From assembly GCA_029717555.1 (NCBI GenBank), contig JAMDHS010000075.1:1-64000 (forward strand): DNA of 64,000 nt, written 5' to 3'. Position 1 is the first letter of the stretch. Every line of letters begins with the position of its first letter. Below, piece after piece: positions 1-10,200 of this stretch. Under the pieces are notes generated by a model. The model searched no databases and was not told the origin of the DNA. It saw only the letters and a list, made by a program, of their open reading frames with translations. Position numbers and translations under genes: made by a program. Source of the DNA: Peribolospora baueri (lineage: Eukaryota; Basidiomycota; Peribolosporomycetes; Peribolosporales; Peribolosporaceae).

Positions 1-1150
1 AGGGAGTGAGCCTGGCGTAAGCAGTGGTGGGCGCGAGGCGTCGGCGGAGGCATTGCCACCGGGCGTGAAGTCTGCTGACCGTGGTCCTGAGCAGAACGGA
101 AGCAGAAGGTGCCGGGCTGAGATGTGGTGCGATGAACGCGACGGAAAGGGGAAGACAAGCGCTGCGGTGCAGAAAAGAAGAAAGGAGGTATTTTTTGTAT
201 AATACCAGTAAGGGTTTGATTATATCACCACAGCGCCTGGAACACTTATCTCGGCCGGGAAGCGCGGCTCGACGAGCGTTCCATCCGACTGCCGTTCGGC
301 CCGCAAGAACTTCATCCGCGTCTCCGTCATCCACAGTGGGGGGCTTAGTGGCGTCTTTCTATATGGCCAGGCGGGTACGGGAGTCAGAACCAGGCTGACG
401 GAAGTAAGCGCAACGCTAAGCTAGTGGGACGCCGTCGCCGCTCCACTCGATCCCGCTCGCCGCCGGCACCCGCGTCCGTAGTTCACAGAGAGAGAGACAC
501 TTGTAATTGCTTTCCCTTTCCAGGACTGGAATGTTATTGATGTTAAAGCCAGTCGACGAACGGTGACCATACAGACGAGATCACATGCATCCTCCTTCCA
601 TATTATATGCTGCAGTGGCCTCCCTATAGTCGATATGGCCTTCTTGGCCGCTCGGGTGATGATGGAGCTGCGCTCGGTCATACGGACTGGCCAGCGACGT
701 CGGACGGCGGGCCTCTTCCTCCTCCGCCTTCTTGCCGTCGTGCCCGGTCTCATCGGTACGTTTTGGTTACTCCACAACGCCGTCAAAGGCGTAGGCGGGG
801 AAGGGGAGCGCAGGCCAGGGAGAGCAGAGTTTGCCGTCGCAAGCGTATGGGTGAGCCCCTTGGTTTGTTCATTTGGCTTTGCGTTTTGGAGATGACACAG
901 CTCACGCGCGTTTCAATCCTTCCCTGGACCGCTCTATACCGCAGGCGATGGCGACAGCGCACTGGTGTTTCAACATGACGACGCTCCTCCTCCGTCGCTG
1001 GCTTTACCACTATTGGCTCCTACCTTCTCTCATCCGCCTTCTCTCCCTACAAGCAATCTATTGGCCTCTCACCCGGCTCACTCTTCTTGTCTTCGGGCCC
1101 AACGCCCCCCCTTGCGTCGTGGGTGCTCATTGCGACGACAAGTCTCGTGA
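1..1150. other. No gene recognised; flank of the retroelement
   Basis: Reading frames on both strands are short and show no recognisable domain. The stretch lies directly upstream of the Penelope-like reverse transcriptase frame and may be its 5' part or decayed flank. I cannot mark an element boundary because no terminal repeat or target duplication is visible. Confidence 0.3.
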
Positions 1151-2938
1151 GTGAGAATGTGGCCAGGTAGGTTACGAGCAACCTCGACCAGGGTGCGCAC
1201 GAGGGAACCGGCGTCCGATTCTGGCGCGTACGAGGGACAAGGTCGGCCTGATGCCACCGTCATCTCTGGCAGTGAGCCTGGAGCTGGGAGCGGCGGTGGT
1301 GCGCTGGGACTCTACGCCAGCGCCGTTATGGACACCGACGCCGACGCAGACGTCACCGCCACCGCCACCTCCACCTCCGTACGTTTTCGCAGTCACTTAT
1401 CCACATCCTCACCACACACGCTCTCTCGGACCCAATCCTTTAGACAACCACACACGGCTGCCTCGCGACGGCATGGATCCTATCCTGAGCGGCGGCGCGC
1501 AACCGAGCCGTCCTCTCGACCTCGGCCTCAACTCCAATACCTGCCGGACGGTCAACGAGAGCGGTCGGGGGAAGCACGATTCCGGGCAGCGTCCTCGACA
1601 CCTACACCCTCACCGCGTCGTCCCGGTCGACGGCGGCGACACCTCCCGTGGCCTGAGGTGGTCCGACGGAGCTTGGTGCCCATCTCCGTGTTGACCTATG
1701 CGAGCTTCTGGGTCGTGTTGATAGTTCAGACGTTGGAAAGGGGTGGGGGTTGGCTGGGGGAGATGGTCGAACGGCATCGAACGCCGACACAGCGGCTTTG
1801 CCTTGTATCTGGCGACGTTGAGGCAATGTATCCCTCCATTCCCACTCAGAAAGGGTTGCGAACACTACGCTCCGTCATCTCCAAGTCTGGGTACGATCAA
1901 GGCACAAAGGATCTCATCCTTTCCTTGCTCACCCAAGTCCTCTGGAACAACTACTTCACTTTCTCCGGGGTTACCTACAAGCAAATCCGAGGAACAGCCA
2001 TGGGGATTAGCTGCGCACCAGCGTACGCCAACCTCTTCATGGCTTGGCACGAGCAACAGCTCACCTCGGAACTGCTTCCCCAGGCAAACGTGTTGTACTA
2101 TGCCAGGTACATTGACGATATCCTCGCCGTGGTTGCACTCACAAGCAACCAGCGGAACGAAAATGACGTCCTCGACGTTCTTCGCCCGCTTCTGGCAAGT
2201 ATCCACCCGCAGCTTAAGATAAGCGTTAAAGCTTCCCTCACAAAGCTTGAATTCCTGGATGTGGAAGTGTTTGTGAAGGCCAACCCCTTCACCCACCTCT
2301 CCAACGATGGTCTCGGAACCCGAACCTTCCAGAAGAGTCTTAACGCTTATCAATACATCCCTTGGTCCTCCTACCATCCAGTAGCTGTCAAATCGGCCTT
2401 CATTAAGGCCGAACTGACGCGGTACATCCGTAATGCTTCAGAACTGGCGGACTACTTATCGGTACGTGATCTCTTCTTCCAGAGACTCCGAGCACGGGGT
2501 TATCCCCCTCGGTATCTCAGGAAGGTTTTCCTCAGTCTCAATTACTACGCTCTCCGCGAGCGAGCCCTTTCAGACGCACACCCGGCTGAAAGAGAGACGA
2601 GCGACGCTACGAAACCGCCACCACGACTCGTGCTCAAACCCTTCCCTAACCCCATCTGGGATGGAGTCGATTTGCATCCCGTCTGGGACCTTTACCTCTC
2701 CCAATGGGTTGATCTCGGGTTCGTCCTTCGGGGCATTCGGATCATCAATTGTAAAAGGAAAACACGTAGCCTCGGTGACCTCTTCAACGCGTCAAACAAG
2801 AGATCCATCCAGGGGCATCGCGTTAAACGCGTGCAGTTGGATTATGACCCTAATCCTAATGAACTAGCCACGCGACTCACCGCAGGTACGTCACCTAATC
2901 AATCAGGTGACACGGCGCTCACGTCTATCACGACGTGA
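1151..2938 (+). mobile_element. Penelope-like retroelement (fossil), reverse transcriptase region
   Basis: One frame carries a reverse transcriptase core from about 1780 to 2450. Visible are a palm segment near SGDVEAMYPSIP, the GTAMGISCAPAYANLFM block, the catalytic YIDDI box, a LEFLDVEV segment and an S-x-HP-containing thumb-like region. The GTAMG block and the HP-containing C-terminal part are typical of Penelope-like elements rather than LINEs or LTR elements. No GIY-YIG endonuclease was recognised after the RT, which recalls the endonuclease-lacking Athena/Coprina types known from chromosome ends of rotifers and basidiomycetes. The region upstream of the RT (1151-1780) is low complexity and may not be coding. 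A telomere-like CCCTAA tract lies about 180 bp downstream. Treated as an old copy: the RT core looks whole, but age and activity cannot be judged from one copy. Confidence 0.75.
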
Positions 2939-3120
2939 CCCGGTATTCCCACGGTGAAATTTTTCGCGATCACCACAAGGGAGGGAGCTGATCGTTGCTG
3001 CCTGACGAGCCCTCGGGCGAAACAGCAAAAGCTTTCTGTCGCAGCTTGCTCTTTCTTCTCGTGCGGCTTCGTTTTTTTTGTTCACAGCAACTTCATGGCC
3101 ACCCCCAGTTGACAACAAAA

Positions 3121-3134
3121 ACCCTAACCCTAAT
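3121..3134 (+). repeat. Interstitial telomere-like tract
   Basis: Two adjacent CCCTAA units, read on the plus strand, sit about 180 bp past the retroelement frame. A related tract at 5745-5766 shares the 13-mer CTAACCCTAATCG. TTAGGG/CCCTAA is the usual fungal telomere unit. Only two units are present, so this could be chance or a healed or captured telomere end. Confidence 0.45.
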
Positions 3135-3139
3135 CGCAC

Positions 3140-3980
3140 GGCCCCAGATCGCGGCCCAGCATCTCGGCCGGCCCGCCGGTCCAGGGCAGATGCCGGTTCA
3201 TCCGCACTAGTGGAAAGTCCATCAAATTCTACGTCCACGTTCCTGCTTGGCCTTCATGCCTGGCGAGATGCCAGGATCGCCGCCGGGGGAGCACGTGCAT
3301 GCTTCCTTGCTTGGTTCCTTCCACTCCTCTTTGCACCATCTTCCACATTGGTTCTCTTCTCTCACTCCGTCCAACGAACGGCCGCCAGCTTTTGCTTCAA
3401 ATTTATGATGCACAGTTTCCGCGAAAGCGTCACTCCGGTGTGTTCTTCGAAGCAGCCTGCGATTGGACCCGTATAAATATTGTATTTTCGATTCGGCCGA
3501 TAGATTCGGACGAAATGGATCCGCTGTAAGCTAAGGAAGGATTACAGCCAAGACAGAGTTTTATTCATCAAATCAGTTAAGCAAGAACGAGGACCTGGAA
3601 TTTGACGAGTCCGCGAAAGTATCCATGTGTCAATTGTCAAGCGTTGTGCGTCTGCGATTTGAGCACGTTTTCCAACGCGTTTTGGATTCTCCAAAGGTGT
3701 TTGCTCCGAGCTAAAGACCACAGACGAGTCTAATCAGATCATTTCATCCAGGAACGTGGACCTGGAATTCGATGAACTACGGAGAAGCAAAATCGTCTCG
3801 GCGAATCGCCTGTAGCCATGCAATTGCTACGAAAACGAAATCGCGCTACGACGACGCGGTGAGTCGGACACAAGTGGGCTGTTAAGTTCCCTGCAACGTG
3901 CGTGCTGTGCGCTCCAGCGGCGGCGAGAAGACAAATGGACGTGCGCTGAGGTGAGGGCGAGTGCGCGCAGAGGCACCAGC
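3140..3980. other. Intergenic; imperfect duplication, no gene
   Basis: No convincing gene. Two imperfect direct copies are visible, around 3585-3612 and 3753-3780. They share GACCTGGAATT and would both encode a DLEFDE-like peptide, which suggests decayed coding or repeat sequence. The rest holds nothing recognisable. Confidence 0.3.
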
Positions 3981-3987
3981 ATAAAAG
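3981..3987 (+). promoter_or_regulatory. TATA-like box of the acid phosphatase gene
   Basis: ATAAAAG lies about 75 bp upstream of the chosen ATG at 4059. The position suits a TATA element in a compact fungal promoter. Confidence 0.35.
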
Positions 3988-4058
3988 ACGCTGGCGTAAA
4001 AGGCACCATCTCTGTCGCCTTCAAACCACCCACCTCTCCGGTCCTCCTCGTGCTCAAC

Positions 4059-5309
4059 ATGCGAATCAACGACCGTTCGACCGTTGCGGCTGCCGCTGGG
4101 CTCGCAGCACTGATTGGCAGCACGTCAGGCCAAGGCATTCTTCCGGACAAGCAGGTGCCCAACATCGGTGGCGGCGTCTACAATGCCAGTGATCCCCGGC
4201 TGGCCAACTACACGTTGGAGTTTATTCCGCCGTTTGCAACTAATTACGGCGGGTACTACACGTGGGCGGCCAACAATAACACAGTGTCCATCATGAATGT
4301 CACCGAACTTGTAGCGCCGCTCGGGATCACGAACCTTGGTTCGAACAACACGATGTACTCGTTCTTCAGTATCAGCGAAGGCCAACCGAAGAAGATCACT
4401 CCACCCACGGCTGGACACGGCCACGGCACCGGCAAGTTCTCGAAGATCCTGCACATCATCTTCGAGAATGAGGTGTACGACTGGACGATGAACGATTCGT
4501 ACTGGCAGCTCCTGGCAAAACGCGGGAAGACGTTGACCAACAGCCACGGTGTGACGCATCCGTCGTTGCCTAACTACGCCAGCCTCGTCGCCGGTGACTT
4601 CTTCGGCATCGCGCACGAGGATTTTTACAACATCAATGCTACGACCATATATGACCTGCTCGACGCCAAAGCTCTTGACTATGCTACTTATGTGGAGCAG
4701 TACGTACCCGTCGCCACGGAACGTGGCCCCAACGACTGCAACAATGCGATGTTCCTAGGGCCTCTGGACAATACCAACCCGGATTGGAACAGTCCGGTGT
4801 ACCGCCGTTTGGACGTGCCTCCGCTGTTGTTCTCCACGTACACCAGCAACTACACTCGCTGCAGCAAGATCTACAACGCGACCGCGCAGTTTGATGCCGA
4901 CGTCGAGTCGCACAAGCTGCCGCCCTACTCGTTCTACGTGCCGGACATGCTTCACAACGGCCACGACCCCGAGTCGGACAGCGACTACGCGCACCAGCCG
5001 ACTACCTCTGGCATCTGGTTCAACGCCTTCCTGGACATGTACCTGCCCGCGTTGACAGCTCAGGGTACCCTGGTGGTGGCGACCTTTGACGAGGCTACGT
5101 GGCAAAACGACAGTGACTCTGTGCCAAACAACAACAACCACATCGCCACTCTGCTGTTCGGCCATGGCATCACTCCGGGCACCAAGGACGACACGTACAT
5201 TACCCACTACGGCACGATGCGGGGCACCATCACCAACTTTGGCCTTGGATCTCTCGGACGCAACGACACCAATGCCACCAACGGTGACTTGTCCTTGTTC
5301 GTTCACTAG
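4059..5309 (+). CDS. Secreted acid phosphatase, phosphoesterase family (PF04185-type)
   Basis: An intronless 416-aa protein of the fungal acid phosphatase/phosphoesterase family, which releases phosphate from organic monoesters outside the cell. The ATG at 4059 is chosen because it starts a signal peptide: MRIN, an Ala/Leu-rich core and a likely cut near TSGQG. The frame extends further upstream without an ATG. Family landmarks include the HIIFENEVYDW segment, the HPSLPNYASLVAGD block, a YVPDMLHNGHD segment and FDEATW near the C-terminus. There are many N-x-S/T sites, as expected of a glycosylated secreted enzyme. Homologues in moulds are phosphate-repressible; no regulatory site is claimed here. 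It stands alone between two gene-poor stretches, and its lack of introns contrasts with its neighbours. Family confident, exact substrate not. Confidence 0.88.
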   Translation: MRINDRSTVAAAAGLAALIGSTSGQGILPDKQVPNIGGGVYNASDPRLANYTLEFIPPFATNYGGYYTWAANNNTVSIMNVTELVAPLGITNLGSNNTMYSFFSISEGQPKKITPPTAGHGHGTGKFSKILHIIFENEVYDWTMNDSYWQLLAKRGKTLTNSHGVTHPSLPNYASLVAGDFFGIAHEDFYNINATTIYDLLDAKALDYATYVEQYVPVATERGPNDCNNAMFLGPLDNTNPDWNSPVYRRLDVPPLLFSTYTSNYTRCSKIYNATAQFDADVESHKLPPYSFYVPDMLHNGHDPESDSDYAHQPTTSGIWFNAFLDMYLPALTAQGTLVVATFDEATWQNDSDSVPNNNNHIATLLFGHGITPGTKDDTYITHYGTMRGTITNFGLGSLGRNDTNATNGDLSLFVH

Positions 5310-7240
5310 GAGGATGTACACGGTGTCAGCGGATGGACATCTTTCCGTTGACCGGCGCATAATATCTATCCACTCTCACTGACACGCCGTGGAAGTGGAT
5401 CATACCCCGTTGTTAGGAAAGGCTCCACACGACGCATCGCTCTACGCGAGCGTACGCGCAATATGTGTACCGTAGTTGGCCTGTTCGGCCATGTTGCGCG
5501 CAGCAGTCTCGGGCATGCGATGGTGAGGAATACCAGCCTTTACGTCGATCGTCCCTATCACATTAAGGCGAAGGGGGCCGAAGACATGGAGAGGGCCAAG
5601 GCCGCTGTCGCGGGCACCCTTGCGGGCAAAGGGGCAGAGAAAGGCGGCAGCGTGTTGGGAGGCAAGGACTACCTGAGCTTGTGGGAAAATGCCGGAGAAG
5701 AAGAACTGGAATGCGGCCTTCAGGAACGCACGGAGGCACCCTTTCCCCTAACTCTAACCCTAATCGTAAGCGGCCTAGACCTCTGTCCCGTCCAATCTTG
5801 ACTCCCGACAGATCTGCGGCCGACCCTCGACGCATCCGTCTCCTCGTCTTTGCGCTCGAGCGCGACGCCGGCTCGAACGCGCCCAAACCGTGGTCGAGCT
5901 TGCAGCGGTCCGAGAGGAGCCCCTCTTCTGTGCTTTGCGACCTGTCCCACTTGGCCCAGACCGGTCATCCTCGTCTCATGATCGCTTGGCACTTTGTAGG
6001 CTTGAGGTCATATAGAAAATATAGAGGTCATCAGCCATGCGGCGACGTCCATCGACGTGTAGGCGGCGGAGACACTTACTTCTCGCAGGGCTTGGGTTAG
6101 AGGGGGTTTAAGATTGTTATTCTTCTGTTCCCACTGAAGGGTTGCGTGTGTTAGTTACAGGACGAGAGGAGATCAAGCGAAGAGGAGTGGAGCGGGAGAG
6201 TTATGTCGGTAGAAGGTGAGTATGGAGAAGCGACGCGAAGTGTTATGTGACGCATCCAGGTCAAACTGGGCACGGCCATGTTACGGGAACACCAACGCCT
6301 ACACCGCACCAGCCGCAGCGATCGAGACATGGTTCGCGATGCACTCCCTCCTTTCCGTATGCGTTCTTCCTTTTCCCCCTCTCCCACATGAACTCCTTCA
6401 TCCATTCCCTAGGTCTCCTATCGTCGCTAGGACAGGCCCCAAACTCCTTCTTTTCCTCTTTCCCCTCGTCCTTTTCCCTTCATTCACACTCTCCTTCGGG
6501 TCGCCGCGCGCTGCCTTTCTACCACGTGCTGGCAGACCGATGTCACACGATGGCACTTAGAGTTAAGGTAGAGTTCAACATCGGAAGTGCCTAAGGTTGG
6601 CCGGAGGAAGCGGTAACTCTTCGCCCACGCGATCTATTCGCGTGACGTTTGATTTACGCGAGCATCTATGCGGACATGTGAGCGCTGGCGAGGAGTCCAT
6701 ATGTCAGAAACGGAGCTGAGGAGGACAGGGCAGGCGGCGCAGGAGCTACCCAAGGACGACGGACGGAAGAGGAGAAGGAAGATAGGCGTTGAGACAAGGA
6801 CAAGATTTGCAGGGACGAAACTAGGGGCTGGGTACAGGAAGGAGAAGCTAGGGGGTGAAACCGGGAAAGGAGAAAAAGGGGCTCGGCTTATATATACCTC
6901 ACAGGGGAAAGTCTGATGCGGTCCTCTTCTGCGGGGAACGCCCGAGGGGAGGCAGGGGAGAGCCGAGGGGGGAGACGGGAACAATGAAGGGTCACCAGAA
7001 CAATAGGGAATACGCCGCAGGCTAGTGGCCACTAAGTCGTGGGGGTTCCACGTGCAGCGCCTGCACCATGCTGCGGCCTAGCGATCATGCAGGGTCGTGA
7101 CAGTGAGCCACTGTCACCGGGAAGATTCACTTGTAGTGCTTAGTCAGCCGAGTGATCGGGACCGCGGGCATGCTCAGACCTCGTCTCTCCACCTCGAAGC
7201 GCCGACGAGGTGCTCGTGAGACAATTGAGAGCACCTGAAG
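5310..7240. other. Intergenic, no gene recognised
   Basis: About 1.9 kb with only short frames and no domain on either strand. It contains a second telomere-like tract (5745-5766) and a TATATATA stretch near 6889-6897. It may include the 3' end of the phosphatase transcript and the upstream region of the ligase gene. Confidence 0.3.
5745..5766 (+). repeat. Second telomere-like tract
   Basis: CCCCTAACTCTAACCCTAAT: three CTAA-type units, one imperfect, ending in the same CTAACCCTAATCG 13-mer found near 3123. Together with the retroelement it gives the left end a subtelomeric look. Confidence 0.35.
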
Positions 7241-10200
7241 ATGTCCCAGGCCACACAGCCAGGCCAATTGCAGCGCGAGGACTCGCTCATTCAGATCGAC
7301 CCGGTACGCGGCGATAACAAGTATGGCGATGCCGGTGGCGGTGGCGGCGGCAGAGACGGCGGCGACGGCTTTGGAGGCTTCGGTCTCGACGACCTCGACG
7401 GCGCTGGAGGGATCCGCCTGGAAGAGGAGATGGAGCGCCCCCCAGAGTGTGTTAACTTTAGTCCCACGCCGAACTTTCACGTCCTTGTTGACTTCCTCGA
7501 GGCGGTGATCAAGGACAAGCCTGAGAAGCAGAGAGTCAGGTTGGAAAGGTTGTTCGAGGTCAGTAGGAGATGAGCTCCTCGATGGCTGCTTTGGTAGATG
7601 GTGGCTCACCCTGAGTGTCCGTACATCTATGCACTCATTCTTTCTATGGCCTCGGCTTGCTGAACCTATGAATTTGACCTCCGGAAGAACTGGAGGGCAA
7701 AAGTCGGTCCGGATTTGTACCCTCTGGTTCGGCTGCTCATCCCGGAGGTGAGATAGCCTTCCGCTCAGCGTTGCACACTTTGCCTTAGCGTTCGCGCTGG
7801 CCAAGGTGCTCGTCAACGTGCTCGGGCTCGACCCGAAGAAGAGCGATGCGGCTCAGAGGCTCATTCATTGGAAACTGCCGGCGGTCAATAAGGACAAGGT
7901 GAGTTGTTTGAACGGTGCTTGGAGGCGTTTGTCGCGCTCGGGGACTCAGTCCCTCCTGGCGCGAACGGCTTCAGTTCAGCAACGTGGGCGACTTTACGGG
8001 GATAGCGTACGAGATTGTCAAGGAGCGCGTGCCGACAGTGGGCGAGGGTGAGCTGGATATCACCAGGGTCAACGAACTTTTGGATGAGCTCAGCTCTTAC
8101 AGCAAGTCGTGAGTGCGCGAAGGCATCGGCGTGATAAAGTACCCTTCACCGAGTCCTTCGATCTGCTCGCTCCTTCAGAAAAGAAAAGCAGGACGTTGTT
8201 CAAGAGTTCTGCAACAGGCGTACGGCAGAAGAGATCAAATGGATTCTCCCCATTGTTCTCAAAGTAAGCGGCGTAGGCAATTTGCCGGTCGCTTCTGACG
8301 GCGTACAGCCTGTGTCTGATCGAGGGCCGCCATAGCACCGGTCCGGCCGATATCAGACCTCCGGATCACTGTTAGGGAAAAGACCATTCTCCGCACGCTG
8401 CACCCGGACGCCAATGACTGCTTCAATGTGTGCTCCGATCTCAAAGTGGTATGCTGGAAGCTGTACGACCTGAACTATCGGATGCCTCACGAGGTGAGTG
8501 CCGCGCCATCTATCTTACTTCTCCCGGAGCGAGCCAAGTGATTGTACCGTATTACGCCCACCATGACGGTAGAAAAAAGCAGTCGAACTCGGCAAGTGCT
8601 TTCTTCCGATGCTCTGCAAACGCAACATGCGCGATTTCAACGACATCGCAACTCATGGTTGTGGGCACGGCCTGGGTGGCTCGAGAGACACGGCTGAGCA
8701 CGACGTCGTACCGCTCTGACCGGTCTGCCAGTTCAGGGAGTGGCTCGGGATGGGACGGGTTTTTTATCGAGGAGAAACTCGACGGAGAGAGAATACAGAT
8801 GCACAAGAATTGGCGGCAGTTCGATTTTTGGTCACGGTGAGCTCTCAAACAGCAGTTTGTAACCCTGAAACTTTGCGGCTGACCCTTCCTTTCTCCGCTT
8901 CGCAGGAAAGGCAAGCACTACACATATTTGTATGGACGGAACGGCAGGAGCGGGTCTCCAACACCTTATATCGAGGACAAGTTCAACAAAAACGTCGAGA
9001 GGTGAGATGAGGCATTGCCCCACCTTTCGCTTCTTGGCTAACAGGTTTTGGGGTGACACGACCATTGTAGCATCATCTTGGATGGAGAAATGCTCGTCTG
9101 GGATCCGCTTCGAGGAATGTTTCAGCCGATTGGCAACCTGAAGACCGCTGCTCTTTTTATGTCAGGCTCGCGCTTTGATGCGTTGATCGACCTACTGACT
9201 CTGACCTTCCTGGGTTTCTCTCGCTGTTGCAGACACGTCTGACGACTCTGACAAGCCAACACCGTGCTGTACGTCAGCGATCTCGCACTACTGTTATTTA
9301 TTTTTGCTGACACCTTGCCTCCTGCATCTCGTCCATCAGTCAAGGTATTTGACGTTCTCTACGTGAATGGAAAGACCCTCTTACATATGCCTCTTTCCGA
9401 GCGCAAGCGCATCCTTCCAAAGCTGGTGACCGAGGTGCCTCGAGCTCGTCCTGACGATGCGCGGGAGGTCGGGGGCGGACATTCGAGACGCTCTCGATAA
9501 GGTCATGGCTCAAAGGTAAGCCTTTCTGACGTCCTCTGCTGACGACGCCAGCACAGCTGACCTCATCTTCCGCCCGGTGAAAGAGTAATAGGAGAAAGGC
9601 TACCCTTTCGAGCCGGGGCCCTCTGCTCGTCAGACTCTTCGTCCGCCGAAGACCCACGATCGTAGCCAGGCTCCGCTTGTGTATCCTCCGTGGCAAACAC
9701 GAGATACCTGATCATGAACCTGCCTGTCAGTAAACGCGGCTATAGCGTCCGTTCCCACAGGAGGAGCCTACTTCTTTCTGAGAGGCAGCAGTCTGCCGCG
9801 CTCAATGGAGCCCAGGATCCAGTCCGGATGGATGATGTCATGCTCCCCCTTCTCTTTAATCTTTCGAGCTCGTAGCACTGTAAAATCGAAATAGGAAATG
9901 TCATGACCTGTCAAAATGCTTCAAACGGGGAGAACCGTCTCTACACGCACTGTTATCGCGAGGGCAGATGGCCCAGCAAGGCGGTACGTCCGCACCATTC
10001 TTCGCAGTAGGCAGTCGCTGAGTGAAATTGCCTCCATGCTGAACGATGAGACGTTCGAGCGTCTCCTTGTCGTGCTCGCGTGTCCCCTCGAGGACGCCTG
10101 TCAGAGGGACATGCCGAAGTCAGCCTCTCGGTCATTGTAGACAGGCGAGCCGCTTGAACGTACAGAAGAGCATGCTTTCCTCCTTCCCATCCTCCTCTTC

